Shown here: piece after piece, positions 7,282 to 17,456 of the stretch
Numbering within the stretch: the first letter of the stretch is position 1
Layout of the letters: each line of letters begins with the position of its first letter
Assembly: GCF_034119865.1 (NCBI RefSeq)
Contig: NZ_CP139421.1
Span: forward strand, 4,628,501 to 4,692,500
Length of the DNA stretch: 64,000 nt
Direction of reading: 5' to 3'
Source of the DNA: Algoriphagus sp. NG3
GTDB taxonomy: Bacteria; Bacteroidota; Bacteroidia; Cytophagales; Cyclobacteriaceae
Position numbers and translations under genes: made by a program
Notes under the pieces: generated by a model
What the model was told of the DNA's origin: nothing
The model's input: the letters and a program-made list of their open reading frames with translations, nothing else
Databases searched by the model: none

Positions 7282-9804
7282 ATGATCAATACCTTTATCG
7301 GTAACCTTGGCCACCTGATGACCATAGTGGCCTTTGTCAGTGCGCTGACTACCGCATACGCCTACATCCAGTGCTTCCGCGCAAACGAATTAGAAAAAGC
7401 AAATTGGAGAAAATTTAGCAGGATAAGCTTCTCCATACATGCCGTCTCCAGCGTCATGATCGCTTTTTCGCTTTTTGAGATCATCTACAATCACCGCTTC
7501 GAATACTTTTACGCCTATTCCCACAGTTCCAAGGCACTCCCTGTCCACTACATGATTTCCAGTTTCTGGGAAGGACAAGAGGGTGCATTCATTCTATGGA
7601 TCTTTTGGAACGTGATTTTAGGAGCCATCCTGATCAAGACCAATAAATTCTGGGAAGCCCCGGTGATGGTTGTCTTTGCTTTGGTACAGGCGTTCTTGGT
7701 ATCTATGATTTTGGGCGTTGTTATAGGCGAATTGAAAATTGGCAGTTCTCCGTTTATTCTTCTTAGGGATGCTACGCAGGCTCCGATTTTCCAGATGAAT
7801 CCTGACTTCGTTCCTGAAGATGGTACGGGCTTAAATCCCCTCCTTCAAAATATATGGATGGTAATTCACCCTCCTACACTCTTCTTGGGCTATGCTTCTA
7901 CTTTGGTTCCATTCGCTTTTCTGATGGGAGGATTGGTGACCAAAAAGTATTCTGAATGGATCCGTCCGGCTTTGCCTTGGGCGATTTTCTCCGCTATGAT
8001 CCTTGGTATGGGAATCATCATGGGAGCTTATTGGGCCTATGTGACCCTGAATTTTGGGGGATATTGGAACTGGGATCCAGTGGAAAATGCAGTATATGTC
8101 CCGTGGCTGATTTTGGTAGCATCCATCCACACCATGATCACCTATAAGAAAAGTGCTACTGCGCTGAAGACCTCGATTGTATTAGTTGTCATGACTTTCA
8201 TCTTGGTTCTTTACGCTACTTTCCTTGTGAGGTCTGGGGTATTGGGAGATGCTTCTGTGCATTCATTCACCGATTTGGGTTTGTCGGGACAGCTGTTGAT
8301 CTATATGCTGTTCTTCTTGGTAGTAGCCGTAGTATTATGCGTGAGAGCCTGGAAGCATATCCCTACATCAGAAAAAGAAGCTTCTGTCTATTCCCGTGAG
8401 TTCTGGGTATTCATAGGGGCTACTACCTTGGCTTTGATGGCATTTCAGGTCATCTTACCGACTTCTATTCCAGCCTGGAATGCAGTGGTGGAAAGCTTTG
8501 GAGGAATCTCCAATATGGCTCCTCCTGCTGATCAGGTAGATTTCTATACCAAGTTTCAGCTGTGGTTTGCAGTGGCTTTAGCTATGCTCACTGCGGTAGG
8601 ACAATTTTTCTGGTGGCAAAAGATGGACAAAAAAGCCCTGAAAGATGCGCTTTTAACTCCATATATTATTTCAGTACTGTTATCAGCAGTGATTATTGTG
8701 CTTGCCAAAGTATATGACTGGAAGTATATGATCATCGTGCTGGCAGGCACTTTCACCATTACTGCCAATTCGGTTATTCTCTTCAAAATCCTGAAAAAGT
8801 CCACTTTCAAACTTGCCGGTGGGTCTTTGGCACATATCGGCTTGGGTATGATTCTGATTGGAATTATGTTCAGCTCAGGCTATTCTGATACTATTTCTAT
8901 CAATATGTCGGGACTGACATACAGCAATAGCTGGGAAGATGAATTGAACAAAGAACATGTGCTGCTTTGGATCAATAAGCCTACTCAGATGAAAGATTAC
9001 ACGGTGATCTATCGTGGCCGTCAGAAGAAGGTAAAAGGGATATCTGAATATGTTCCTGCCAAAATACTTCAGCCTACAGGCAATATCAACGAAGCTACCG
9101 CTTTGGAAGATTATAAGGATCACTTCCAAAAAGGTGACAAAGTAGATATCGTGCTTGAGGAAAATGACTACTTCGAGATCGAATATTACCAAAACGATGT
9201 GATGAAATTCTCACTCAGTCCTATGTCCCAGTTCAACGAGGGAATGGGAGGGTTGATTTCTTCCCCGGCTTCTAGGATTTTTATAGACAAGGATCTTTAT
9301 ACTTATGTAGCTGCTATGAATGATTCGGAAGATCCTGAGTGGAAAGAGGATGAGATCTATGAAGTAGCACCGGGTGAGCAATTCCACGTGGCGGATTTCG
9401 TGACTTATTTTGATGGGGCTGATGTACTTCAGGAGCTAGATGGCTATGTGCTGCAAGAAGGTGATGTCGCCGTACGGGCTAACCTGAGAATCCTAGATTA
9501 CGATGTAGAGAAACTACTTCAGCCCACTTTTATTATCCGCAACAATCAGGTAGGAAAACTTCCGGTGATTGACAATGAACTGGGCCTTAAAATAACACTA
9601 GAAAACATTTTACCGGAGGAAAACAAATTTGTCTTCAAAGTCAACCAGTACCAGAAAGACTATGTAGTAATGAAGGCGATCGTGAAACCCTATATCAATG
9701 TACTTTGGGTCGGCACCATTATCATGCTTATAGGCTTCACGGTAGCCATATTCAGAAGGTTTGATGAATTCAAAAAAATGAGGGATAAAGGTCTGGAAGT
9801 ATAA
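7282..9804 (+). CDS. ccmF: Cytochrome c haem lyase subunit CcmF
   Basis: Membrane protein that attaches haem from CcmE to apocytochrome CXXCH sites. 840 residues, longer than E. coli CcmF (about 650). The extra length is mostly a soluble, probably periplasmic region (about 540-800) before the last helix. Seen: FWEGQEGAFILW (95-106), the WWD haem-binding segment GGYWNWDPVENA (259-270), conserved His residues in IHPPTLFLGY and DASVHSFTDLG, and about 14 hydrophobic helices. It is the last gene of the operon and is followed by a strong terminator. Confidence 0.96.
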   Translation: MINTFIGNLGHLMTIVAFVSALTTAYAYIQCFRANELEKANWRKFSRISFSIHAVSSVMIAFSLFEIIYNHRFEYFYAYSHSSKALPVHYMISSFWEGQEGAFILWIFWNVILGAILIKTNKFWEAPVMVVFALVQAFLVSMILGVVIGELKIGSSPFILLRDATQAPIFQMNPDFVPEDGTGLNPLLQNIWMVIHPPTLFLGYASTLVPFAFLMGGLVTKKYSEWIRPALPWAIFSAMILGMGIIMGAYWAYVTLNFGGYWNWDPVENAVYVPWLILVASIHTMITYKKSATALKTSIVLVVMTFILVLYATFLVRSGVLGDASVHSFTDLGLSGQLLIYMLFFLVVAVVLCVRAWKHIPTSEKEASVYSREFWVFIGATTLALMAFQVILPTSIPAWNAVVESFGGISNMAPPADQVDFYTKFQLWFAVALAMLTAVGQFFWWQKMDKKALKDALLTPYIISVLLSAVIIVLAKVYDWKYMIIVLAGTFTITANSVILFKILKKSTFKLAGGSLAHIGLGMILIGIMFSSGYSDTISINMSGLTYSNSWEDELNKEHVLLWINKPTQMKDYTVIYRGRQKKVKGISEYVPAKILQPTGNINEATALEDYKDHFQKGDKVDIVLEENDYFEIEYYQNDVMKFSLSPMSQFNEGMGGLISSPASRIFIDKDLYTYVAAMNDSEDPEWKEDEIYEVAPGEQFHVADFVTYFDGADVLQELDGYVLQEGDVAVRANLRILDYDVEKLLQPTFIIRNNQVGKLPVIDNELGLKITLENILPEENKFVFKVNQYQKDYVVMKAIVKPYINVLWVGTIIMLIGFTVAIFRRFDEFKKMRDKGLEV

Positions 9805-9840
9805 GTTCAGAAGTATAAAATCTGAAATTAGTATTAGTAG

Positions 9841-9869
9841 CAAAGCCCGGCGTATTTCGTCGGGCTTTG
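9841..9869 (+). terminator. Intrinsic terminator after ccmF
   Basis: CAAAGCCCGGCG, loop TATTT, CGTCGGGCTTTG: a 12-bp stem with one G-T pair, then TCTTTTC on the plus strand. It lies between the convergent ccmF and GH3 genes and may also stop minus-strand transcription. Confidence 0.85.
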
Positions 9870-9875
9870 TCTTTT

Positions 9876-11420
9876 CTATACTGGATCTGAGGACTCTGAT
9901 TTTTGTAACATTCCTAAAATCTCATCCACGTACTCCCTGGAATTACATAGTCTAGGAACTTTATGCTGACCACCTAATTTTCCCCGCATACGCATCCAGT
10001 TTTCAAACAAACCTTGTGGAGCATGATGGATTATGGGCTCTATCAAAGCCAATCCTTTATGTCTTTTTGCATCATAATCGGAATTGATCTCCCGCAAATG
10101 CATATCCAGCAGCCGCTCGAACTCTTTGAAATCATCTGGATCCTTTTGGAACTCAATGATCCACTCATGGGCTCCTTTGGCACCGCTGCCATCAAAGTAA
10201 ACAGGAGCTGCTGTGAAATTGGCAATGCGGGCACCTGTCTGATCTGCGGCGAGCTGTATGGCCTTTTCAGCATTTTCCACGATCAATTCTTCGCCGAACG
10301 CATTGATAAATTGCTTAGTCCTTCCGGATATTCTAAACCGATACGGGGAAGTAGAAGTGAATTTAACCGTATCCCCGATTTTGTACCTCCAGAGCCCCCC
10401 ATTTGTCGTAATGACCAATGCGTAGTTTTTCCCCACCTCCACTTCAGACAAGGGAATTACAGCGGGATCTTCAGATTCCCACTCTTCCATGGAGATGAAC
10501 TCATAGAAAATCCCGTAATCCAAAAGCAGCAATAATTCATCAGAATCTTTCTGATCCTGAATGCCAAAGAATCCTTCGGAGGCATTATACGTCTCCATAT
10601 ATCGCATTTTTTCAGAAGGGATTAATTCTTTGAATAGGCTTTTATAAGGACCAAATGCAACTGCTCCATGGAAAAATATTTCCAGATTAGGCCACACTTC
10701 AAGAATATGCTTGGCCTTCTTTAATTCCAGTACTCTTTGCAAAAGTACAATCGTCCAAGTAGGCACTCCGGCCATGCATGTCACATCTTCATCCATGGTT
10801 TCCAGGGCCATTTTTTCGATTTTCGCCTCCCACTCCCCCATCAAAGCCGTTTCTTTGGAAGGAGTTCTGACGAAATATGCCCAAAAAGGAAGATTCTCCA
10901 TTATCACCGCAGAGATATCCCCTGCTCTGGCAGTTCCAAGGGGATTGAGCGGATTGTTTTCCAATGTTCCGCCTATGGTAAGGGTTTTGCCGGCAAAAAG
11001 CCTGGAATCCGGATAATTGGCCATATACAAGGCAACCATGTCCTTCCCTCCTTTATAATGGCATTCCTCCAGACTCTCATCAGTGACTGGGATGTATTTA
11101 CTTCTTCCTGCGGTGGTTCCGGATGATTTGGCAAACCATTCTATATCCCGGTTCCAGATTACGTTATCCCTTCCTTCCATCGCTTTATCGATGAATGGCT
11201 TAAACTTATCATAATTTCTTATAGGAACGCGGCTTATGAAATCAGTATAGGATTTAATATCTGCAAAGCCGTGTTCTTTACCAAATTCGGTGTTTTTCCC
11301 TGCTTCGATCAGCTCTTTAAAAATATTCTCTTGGACAGAAATCGGGTTTCTCTTAAAGTTTTCAATCTGACCTAAACGGCTCTTAAAGATCCAGGTCATA
11401 AAGGAATTTAGAACCGCCAT
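9876..11420 (-). CDS. GH3-family acyl-adenylating enzyme
   Basis: GH3 proteins belong to the adenylate-forming (ANL) superfamily; plant members join amino acids to acyl acids such as auxin, while the substrates of bacterial members are mostly unknown. 514 residues. The three ATP-binding motifs are present: SSGTTAGRSKYIP (about 99-111), YNASEGFFG and GLWRYKIGDTVKF. The start codon overlaps the lptB stop as TGATG, so it is translated with lptB. That coupling suggests, but does not prove, a link to envelope lipid or acyl metabolism. No signal peptide is seen, so it should be cytoplasmic. Confidence 0.88.
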   Translation of the reverse strand: MAVLNSFMTWIFKSRLGQIENFKRNPISVQENIFKELIEAGKNTEFGKEHGFADIKSYTDFISRVPIRNYDKFKPFIDKAMEGRDNVIWNRDIEWFAKSSGTTAGRSKYIPVTDESLEECHYKGGKDMVALYMANYPDSRLFAGKTLTIGGTLENNPLNPLGTARAGDISAVIMENLPFWAYFVRTPSKETALMGEWEAKIEKMALETMDEDVTCMAGVPTWTIVLLQRVLELKKAKHILEVWPNLEIFFHGAVAFGPYKSLFKELIPSEKMRYMETYNASEGFFGIQDQKDSDELLLLLDYGIFYEFISMEEWESEDPAVIPLSEVEVGKNYALVITTNGGLWRYKIGDTVKFTSTSPYRFRISGRTKQFINAFGEELIVENAEKAIQLAADQTGARIANFTAAPVYFDGSGAKGAHEWIIEFQKDPDDFKEFERLLDMHLREINSDYDAKRHKGLALIEPIIHHAPQGLFENWMRMRGKLGGQHKVPRLCNSREYVDEILGMLQKSESSDPV

Positions 11421-12157
11421 CAGTTAAAAACTTTTCGCTTTAATTCAAAATTAGAACCCAAGTAAACCTTCCGTACTTGTTCATCAGCCGCCAATTCTTC
11501 GGCTGTTCCCGCCTTAAGTAGCTTTCCTTCAAACATAAGGTACGCTCTGTCGGTAATAGAAAGCGTCTCATTTACATTGTGATCAGTGATCAGAATGCCG
11601 ATATTTTTTGTTTTAAGCTTCGCCACGATGGTCTGGATTTCTTCTACAGCGATAGGATCTACTCCTGCAAAAGGTTCGTCCAATAGGACGAACTTAGGAT
11701 CTACAGCCAATGCCCTGGCAATTTCAGTCCGCCGCCTTTCTCCACCAGATAACACCATGCCGAGATTTTTGCGCACATGGGTCAAGCTGAATTCCTCCAA
11801 TAAACTTTCTACCTTCTCTTTACGCTCTTGCTTAGTCATCTTGGTCATCTCCAGTACAGCCATGATATTCTCCTCTACAGAAAGCTTCCTAAAAACTGAT
11901 GCTTCCTGGGCCAGATAGCCTATTCCCAATTTGGCCCGTCGGTACATCGGTAGGCTGGTAATATCGTCGCTTTCCAAAAAAATCTTGCCCTCATTGGGTT
12001 GGATCAAACCTACAATCATGTAAAAAGAGGTGGTTTTCCCCGCTCCATTTGGTCCCAAAAGCCCTACTATCTCACCCTGACTTACCTCTACAGAGATGTC
12101 GTTTACTACACGGCGACCCTTATAGATTTTTACTAGATGTTCTGCTCGAAGAATCAT
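11420..12157 (-). CDS. lptB: Lipopolysaccharide export ATPase LptB
   Basis: Cytoplasmic ATPase of the LptB2FGC transporter that extracts LPS from the inner membrane. 245 residues from the ATG at 12157 (a TTG at 12166 is an unlikely start). Walker A GPNGAGKT (35-42), signature LSGGE (136-140), Walker B LLDEPFAG (158-165) and switch His193 in TDHN are all intact. The N-terminal [16 protein letters not shown] is typical of LptB and separates it from CcmA. The recJ stop precedes the ATG by one base, and its own stop overlaps the GH3 start by one base. Confidence 0.95.
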   Translation of the reverse strand: MILRAEHLVKIYKGRRVVNDISVEVSQGEIVGLLGPNGAGKTTSFYMIVGLIQPNEGKIFLESDDITSLPMYRRAKLGIGYLAQEASVFRKLSVEENIMAVLEMTKMTKQERKEKVESLLEEFSLTHVRKNLGMVLSGGERRRTEIARALAVDPKFVLLDEPFAGVDPIAVEEIQTIVAKLKTKNIGILITDHNVNETLSITDRAYLMFEGKLLKAGTAEELAADEQVRKVYLGSNFELKRKVFN

Positions 12158-12158
12158 A

Positions 12159-13883
12159 TCAGTCAAATTTTATGTCTTTCACGTAGAGTTGCAAGCTACT
12201 CTTATCACGAAATACATTTTCTCTCATTTCTGCTACTATATCAAATCTCATTTTGCCCCGAAGCATATTCACGGTAGTCAAGTCGGGATCTTTGGTGCGG
12301 TCTGCCATCCCAAAACCCAGGCAAACCGGAGTAGTCACCTGACCGTCCTGTACGATCTTAAATCTCAGGTGCTTATCCTTCAAAACCGCCACATCTTCCG
12401 CATACACATTTGAAATCCGGAAAATCGGCTCAGTGTTTCCGGGACCAAACGGCGCCATTTGTCTCAATATATTATAAAACTTGTAATTTATCTGATCTAA
12501 CAGCAATTCATCATCAACTTCTATCACAGGTTTACGATGGACTTCCTCGATTCTGCTCTTCACCACTGACTCAAACTTCTCCTGAAAAGCGATCACATTC
12601 TCCACTGGAAGCGTCAGTCCAGCCGCATACATATGCCCTCCGAATTGATCCAATAGATCAGCACATTCTTCTATCGCCTCATATATATTGAAATCCACTA
12701 CCGACCGAGCACTACCTGTAGCCTTCCCATTTGACTCCGTCAAAATAATAGTAGGTCGATAATATTTCTCAATACAACGGCTCGCTACGATTCCGATCAC
12801 ACCTTTATGCCAGTCTTCCTTGAAAAGGACGGTAGAATTCCACACCGTCAATTCCTCCCTCAGGGCGATCATCTCAAAAGCTTCTTTGGTGATATTTTCA
12901 TCGAAATTCCTACGGGTGGCATTCACCTCATCAACCACCTTGGCCCGCTCCATGGCAGCTTCCAAGTCAGTGGAAATCAACAATTCCACAGATGCTTTGG
13001 CATGTTCCAATCTTCCGGAAGCGTTTATCCTTGGGCCTATTTTGAAAACCACATCCGAGATCCCGATATCCTTCTCCAAGTTGCTGCTCAGCATCAAGGC
13101 CTTCAATCCCGGTCTGGGAGTATTATTCAGACGGTCAAGTCCATAATAGGCAAGTATCCTGTTTTCCCCGGTAATGGGTACAATATCCGCAGCAATACTA
13201 ACTGCCACCAAATCCAGATAAGCATCCAACTGGGAAGAGTCTATTCCCCGCTTCAGCGCTATAGCCTGAATCAACTTAAAGCCCACTCCGGCACCACTAA
13301 GCTCCTTATAAGGGTAATCGCAATCATTTCTTTTGGCATCCAGCACTGCCACAGCAGCCGGGAGCCTGTCCCCTGGCGTGTGATGATCGCAGATAATAAA
13401 ATCCACCCCAAGTTCTGATGCCAAGGCCACTTTCTCTATTGCCTTGATCCCGCAATCCAACGCAATAATCAGTTTGATATCATTTTCAGCGGCAATTCGA
13501 ACTCCTTTTTCAGATATCCCATATCCTTCTTTGTAGCGGTCTGGGATATAAAAAACCACATCCGGGTAGAAAGTTTTCAAAAACCCGTACATCAGTGCCA
13601 CAGCCGTAGTCCCATCCACATCATAGTCTCCATAAACCATGATTTTCTCCCCTCCCGCTACCGCGGCCTGAATCCTATCTACGGCCTCAGCCATATCTTT
13701 CATCAGAAAAGGATCATGAAGCTGTACCAAAGAAGGACGGAAGTAGCTCTTGGCTTCCTCGAAGCTCTTTACCCCGCGATTAATCAGCATATTGGCCAAT
13801 GTCGGATTGACATTGATTTCTTTGCTCAGCTGATCTATGGCCGCTTGTGAGGTTTTGGGCTTTTGTTTCCAGAGATACTCCAT
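12159..13883 (-). CDS. recJ: Single-stranded-DNA exonuclease RecJ
   Basis: 5'-3' ssDNA exonuclease of recombination and mismatch repair. 574 residues, the usual length. DHH-family motifs: YGDYDVDGT (84-92), ALDCG, DHH (166-168), RINASGRL, and the DHHA1 motif [10 protein letters not shown], followed by the C-terminal OB-like domain (about 450-574). All metal-binding Asp and His residues appear intact. It lies upstream of lptB with only one base between the recJ stop and the lptB ATG. Confidence 0.95.
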   Translation of the reverse strand: MEYLWKQKPKTSQAAIDQLSKEINVNPTLANMLINRGVKSFEEAKSYFRPSLVQLHDPFLMKDMAEAVDRIQAAVAGGEKIMVYGDYDVDGTTAVALMYGFLKTFYPDVVFYIPDRYKEGYGISEKGVRIAAENDIKLIIALDCGIKAIEKVALASELGVDFIICDHHTPGDRLPAAVAVLDAKRNDCDYPYKELSGAGVGFKLIQAIALKRGIDSSQLDAYLDLVAVSIAADIVPITGENRILAYYGLDRLNNTPRPGLKALMLSSNLEKDIGISDVVFKIGPRINASGRLEHAKASVELLISTDLEAAMERAKVVDEVNATRRNFDENITKEAFEMIALREELTVWNSTVLFKEDWHKGVIGIVASRCIEKYYRPTIILTESNGKATGSARSVVDFNIYEAIEECADLLDQFGGHMYAAGLTLPVENVIAFQEKFESVVKSRIEEVHRKPVIEVDDELLLDQINYKFYNILRQMAPFGPGNTEPIFRISNVYAEDVAVLKDKHLRFKIVQDGQVTTPVCLGFGMADRTKDPDLTTVNMLRGKMRFDIVAEMRENVFRDKSSLQLYVKDIKFD

Positions 13884-13987
13884 TAAGCTAATTTAGTAAA
13901 CTTAGTTTCTTGTAATTTTTATTATAAAAAGTATTGGTACTATAATCGGCTATTGTAGCCCAAAAGTTTATTTGGAGGCAAAAAAAG

Positions 13988-14176
13988 CTAACCTTTTACC
14001 TTTTTATATTTTCCCCAAAAATAAACCGGGAAAATAAGTGCTTTGAGCTTCCAATCATTTCTCTCCGCCAAAGTTAAGCTAGTATCCTCATGAACAGCAC
14101 GATACATTTTGCCCGCAAAAAGACAGTGACCTATGAGCAAGACAAAAACGATAGCATAAATAATCAGTTCAGTCAT
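13988..14176 (-). CDS. Small single-helix membrane protein, function unknown
   Basis: 62 residues: an N-terminal hydrophobic helix (about 4-24), a short charged middle (AERNDWK) and a basic C-terminus (WGKYKKVKG). I recognise no family. It lies between prmA (55 nt upstream) and recJ (104 nt downstream) in the same direction and has a clean ATG, so it is probably a real gene. Confidence 0.6.
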   Translation of the reverse strand: MTELIIYAIVFVLLIGHCLFAGKMYRAVHEDTSLTLAERNDWKLKALIFPVYFWGKYKKVKG

Positions 14177-14231
14177 TAGAGTTGTAAATTGACAAAGTTG
14201 TAAAGTTATTTCCCCCCTTGATCTGTGAGAT

Positions 14232-15062
14232 TCAGGGTTTCTTCTGCAAAATCAACGCAGCCCAGTTGTCCTTGCTTTGTTGAGAAATCAGCTCAAGCCC
14301 AAATTCCTTTGCACAATCATTCAGATCTTCAATGTCTTCTGTATAAAAGCCGCTGAGCAACAAAAACCCTTCTTTTTCTAGCAGATCAGCATAAATACTC
14401 ATTTCATCCAGCAAAACGTTTTTGTTGATGTTGGCCAAGACAATGTCAAACTCTCCCTTGGGATTTACCTCACGGATAGTACCTAATTTCATTCGGGTTG
14501 ATAGACCATTGAGATCGAAATTCTCGTTGCCGTTATCCACACACCAGTCATCAATATCAAAAGCTTCTAACTGTTTTGCTCCAAGGAGATGCGCCATTAC
14601 AGCAAGTATTCCTGTTCCGGACCCAACATCGAGAACCCTTTTACCATGATGATCGATCTGTCCCTGATGGCGAAGCATCTGAAAAGTAGTCGCATGATGT
14701 CCTGTGCCAAAGGACATTTTGGGGTTGATCACTATTTCATGTTTGAACGTAGGCTGGCTTGGGTGAAAAGAAGCCCGTACATACACTAAATCGTCCACTG
14801 CAATAGGATCATAATTCTTTTCCCACTCCTCATTCCAGTTCACTTTGGGCATGATGCCCTCTTCGAGGCTGATTTGGGCGTCCTCCTGGTACTGGGCCAT
14901 CACTTCGTCGAAAGCGACTCGATCGAAATCTGACTCCAGTGTATAAGCATCGATTCCCTCCTCTGTTTCGAGGAAGGAATCAAAGCCTATCATGGATAGT
15001 TCTGCGATAAGGATTTCCCGGAATTGATCCAGGCATTTGATTTTAAACTCCAGGTAATCCAT
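14232..15062 (-). CDS. prmA: Ribosomal protein L11 methyltransferase PrmA
   Basis: Cytoplasmic SAM-dependent enzyme that trimethylates ribosomal protein L11. 276 residues. An N-terminal substrate-recognition domain (1-110) is followed by the methyltransferase core: SFGTGHHATT, the SAM-binding LDVGSGTGILAV, the acidic end of strand 2 (AFDIDDW) and the catalytic-region motif LANINKNVLL. It starts 6 nt after the tpiA stop, so the two are probably cotranscribed. Confidence 0.95.
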   Translation of the reverse strand: MDYLEFKIKCLDQFREILIAELSMIGFDSFLETEEGIDAYTLESDFDRVAFDEVMAQYQEDAQISLEEGIMPKVNWNEEWEKNYDPIAVDDLVYVRASFHPSQPTFKHEIVINPKMSFGTGHHATTFQMLRHQGQIDHHGKRVLDVGSGTGILAVMAHLLGAKQLEAFDIDDWCVDNGNENFDLNGLSTRMKLGTIREVNPKGEFDIVLANINKNVLLDEMSIYADLLEKEGFLLLSGFYTEDIEDLNDCAKEFGLELISQQSKDNWAALILQKKP

Positions 15063-15068
15063 TTCTTA

Positions 15069-15830
15069 TTAGAATGACTTAATAATATCTACGAAATCAC
15101 GGGATTTAAGGGAAGCTCCACCGATCAACCCTCCATCCACGTCAGGTTTGGCAAAAAGCTCCTGTGCATTTTTAGGATTACAGCTGCCTCCATATAGAAT
15201 GGATGTATTATCAGCGATGTCTTTGCCATACTTGGAAGCGATATGTCTTCTCAAAGCTTCATGCATATCCTGAGCCTCCTCAGAGCTGGCAGTTTTGCCA
15301 GTGCCTATCGCCCAAATCGGCTCATAAGCTATCACGATTTTGGAGAAATCTTCAGGGCTCAAGTCAAAAAGACTCTCGGTAAGCTGGAACTTCACATTTG
15401 CTTCATGTGTACCTGCAGTTCTGATCTCAAGCGATTCTCCACAACAGAAAATCGGAGTCAACCCATTTTCAAGGGCAATTTTCACCTTTTGGGCAAGTAA
15501 ATCATTCCCTTCCTTGAAATACTCACGGCGCTCACTATGACCGATGATTACATACTGAACACCAAATGAGGCAAGTATCTTCGCAGACACTTCCCCGGTG
15601 TAAGCCCCTGCATCCTTGTCAGAGCAATTCTGAGCCCCGATAAACACACCTTTTGCTTCTCCGGCTAGCTTTTTAACAGGGAAAATATGAGGAAATGGAG
15701 GATTAAGAATAGCGATTGCTTCGCCGTTATGTTCATCCTTGATCATGTTCAATATTTCGGAAGTAAGTGTCTGACCTTCTTCGAAAGTCATGTTCATTTT
15801 CCAGTTGCCGGCTACTATTTTCTTACGCAT
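15069..15830 (-). CDS. tpiA: Triosephosphate isomerase
   Basis: Glycolytic and gluconeogenic enzyme interconverting dihydroxyacetone phosphate and glyceraldehyde 3-phosphate. 253 residues from the ATG at 15830; an upstream in-frame ATG at 15878 would add 16 residues not expected in the family. Catalytic residues are visible: Lys11 in GNWKMN, His in IIGHSERRE, Glu in AYEPIWAIGTG (with the phosphate-gripping loop 6), and the phosphate-binding GGASL near the C-terminus. It heads the tpiA-prmA transcript and is divergent from recX (72 bp between the starts). Confidence 0.97.
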   Translation of the reverse strand: MRKKIVAGNWKMNMTFEEGQTLTSEILNMIKDEHNGEAIAILNPPFPHIFPVKKLAGEAKGVFIGAQNCSDKDAGAYTGEVSAKILASFGVQYVIIGHSERREYFKEGNDLLAQKVKIALENGLTPIFCCGESLEIRTAGTHEANVKFQLTESLFDLSPEDFSKIVIAYEPIWAIGTGKTASSEEAQDMHEALRRHIASKYGKDIADNTSILYGGSCNPKNAQELFAKPDVDGGLIGGASLKSRDFVDIIKSF

Positions 15831-15902
15831 AATGTGTTTTGAAAATTTAATAAGGTTTGATAAAAAAGGGATTCCCAATAATTTGGTCTAAAATTACGGA
15901 AA

Positions 15903-16418
15903 ATGTCCAGTTGGGGAAAATATAAGGCAAATGAGTCAGGAAAAAACTCCTGGTCGCAGGAAGAGGCTTTCGAGAAGCTTACCACCTTCTGTGCCTATCA
16001 GGATCGTTGTGCCTGGGAGGTTCGGCGCAAACTTTACGAAAAAGGGATCACTGATGACAAAGCTGAACAATTGATTTCAGAATTGATCGCTGAGGAATTT
16101 GTAGACGAGGAGCGCTATGCCAGATCCTTTGCCCGTGGCAAATTCAGACTAAAAAAATGGGGTAAAAACAGAATCCGGATGGAGCTCAAGATGCGGGAAA
16201 TTCCTGAAAACCTCATCCGTAAGGGGCTTTCCGAAATCGATCCTGAGGAATACTACGATACGCTTTTAACACAAACTGAGAAAAAGTGGGAAAGCACGCA
16301 GGAATCCGATGGTTACAAAAAAAAGTTCAAAGTCACCCAATACCTGGTAAGTAAAGGCTATGAAATGGATCTGGTGAAGGAAGCGGTTGAGGGTTTGATT
16401 AGTGAGAAGTCGCAGTAG
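15903..16418 (+). CDS. recX: Regulatory protein RecX
   Basis: Inhibits RecA filament extension and recombinase activity. 171 residues made of three tandem helical repeats, starting with the family pattern EEAFEKLTTFCAYQDRCAWEVRRKL, continued by the second-repeat motif FVDEERYARSFARGKFRLKKWGKNRI and a shorter third repeat. recA is not next to it here. It stands alone on the plus strand between tpiA and the DUF3365 gene. Confidence 0.92.
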   Translation: MSSWGKYKANESGKNSWSQEEAFEKLTTFCAYQDRCAWEVRRKLYEKGITDDKAEQLISELIAEEFVDEERYARSFARGKFRLKKWGKNRIRMELKMREIPENLIRKGLSEIDPEEYYDTLLTQTEKKWESTQESDGYKKKFKVTQYLVSKGYEMDLVKEAVEGLISEKSQ

Positions 16419-16562
16419 CCAATCGACAGATTCAATCTCTACCGCAGTAATCAGCACTGACTTTTCCCATTCAACCATTGCCAACTTATTCAGGATATTG
16501 AAATAACCAGCTGAATCCAAGCGATGATTCGTAATTTTATCTATTCCTAAATACGCATCCTT

Positions 16563-17216
16563 ATGAAGTACGTCATCAGTTTTCTCATCCCAGCCCTTCT
16601 AATTATAGCTTGCGGGCCTCAAGAACGGGTATCCAAGGATGTCTTTGATAAGGTAAACAGTTCTATGGAGGCCAAGAGACTTTCTGAAGCACAGATTATA
16701 CAAGAGGCTATGATCTGGGGAGACTCCATTAGCAATGAAGCACAGCAACAATTAATGACCAACCTGCACCAGGCGGTGGAAGAAGACGGATTTTCAAGCG
16801 CACTGGATTTTTGCAATGTGAACGCTACTCCTATAATAAAGGCATTGAGTGACCGCTATAATATCTCCATAAGGCGAACCTCTTTCCGTGCCAGAAATCA
16901 GGATAATTTACCTACAGAGGAAGAAAGCCAGATTTTGGAAGCCTACCAGTACAATGTAGAGAATGGGATAGCCAGCGAGCCAAATATCCAGAAAATTGAT
17001 AATGGAGAGATTTTACTTTATACTAAAGCTATTATTATTCCTTCAGAATTTTGCTTGAATTGTCACGGAAATCCAGAAACTCGGATTGATAAATCAGTCT
17101 TAGAAAAGGTGGATTCTTTATATGCCGGAGATTTGGCAAGGGATTTTGAGGTGGGGGATCTGAGAGGAATGTGGTCTTTGAAAATCCCTAAGAAAGCAGT
17201 GGTCAATCGGCTATAA
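16563..17216 (+). CDS. DUF3365 (Tll0287-like) c-haem lipoprotein
   Basis: 217 residues. Lipoprotein signal with Cys17 (LIIAC), a helical N-terminal half, and one CXXCH haem-attachment motif CLNCH (164-168) followed by the domain's conserved C-terminal region with RGMWSLKIP. Tll0287-like domains bind a single c-type haem and are thought to act as redox or gas sensors or small electron carriers; here it is a stand-alone secreted version. It would need the Ccm machinery encoded at 3.6-9.8 kb. No operon partner is apparent. Confidence 0.85.
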   Translation: MKYVISFLIPALLIIACGPQERVSKDVFDKVNSSMEAKRLSEAQIIQEAMIWGDSISNEAQQQLMTNLHQAVEEDGFSSALDFCNVNATPIIKALSDRYNISIRRTSFRARNQDNLPTEEESQILEAYQYNVENGIASEPNIQKIDNGEILLYTKAIIIPSEFCLNCHGNPETRIDKSVLEKVDSLYAGDLARDFEVGDLRGMWSLKIPKKAVVNRL

Positions 17217-17456
17217 CAATCGTTTGAAAAGCCTTCTGAGAGGGGTTCTATTGGAAATTATCTCACAAAATATTATTTTGCAAATCTTTTTTACATCCAA
17301 TTTTTCTTTGAATAATTCAATATTAATCAGTTAAAAACCTAGTTGTAGGGCATTTGCATCAAAATTCAGTCAATATTTGGCAATAAACAGTTTGGTTTTG
17401 CAAAAGCATCGGAGGACATTAGATTGTTAAATTTTATTAATTAATAGTAAACCCCT

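Noticed and set aside
11420..12157. The ABC ATPase as the missing CcmA
   Set aside because: The sequence ([37 protein letters not shown]) and the recJ neighbour fit LptB; CcmA must be elsewhere.
16266..16520. Minus-strand open frame of 84 codons between recX and the DUF3365 gene
   Set aside because: More than half is antisense to the recX coding region and no domain or promoter supports it; the gap part could be an old remnant but the evidence is too thin.
17217..17456. A promoter for the SusCD operon in the 240-bp gap
   Set aside because: The gap is AT-rich with several TTTG strings, but none lies in a full TANNTTTG context at a sensible spacing.
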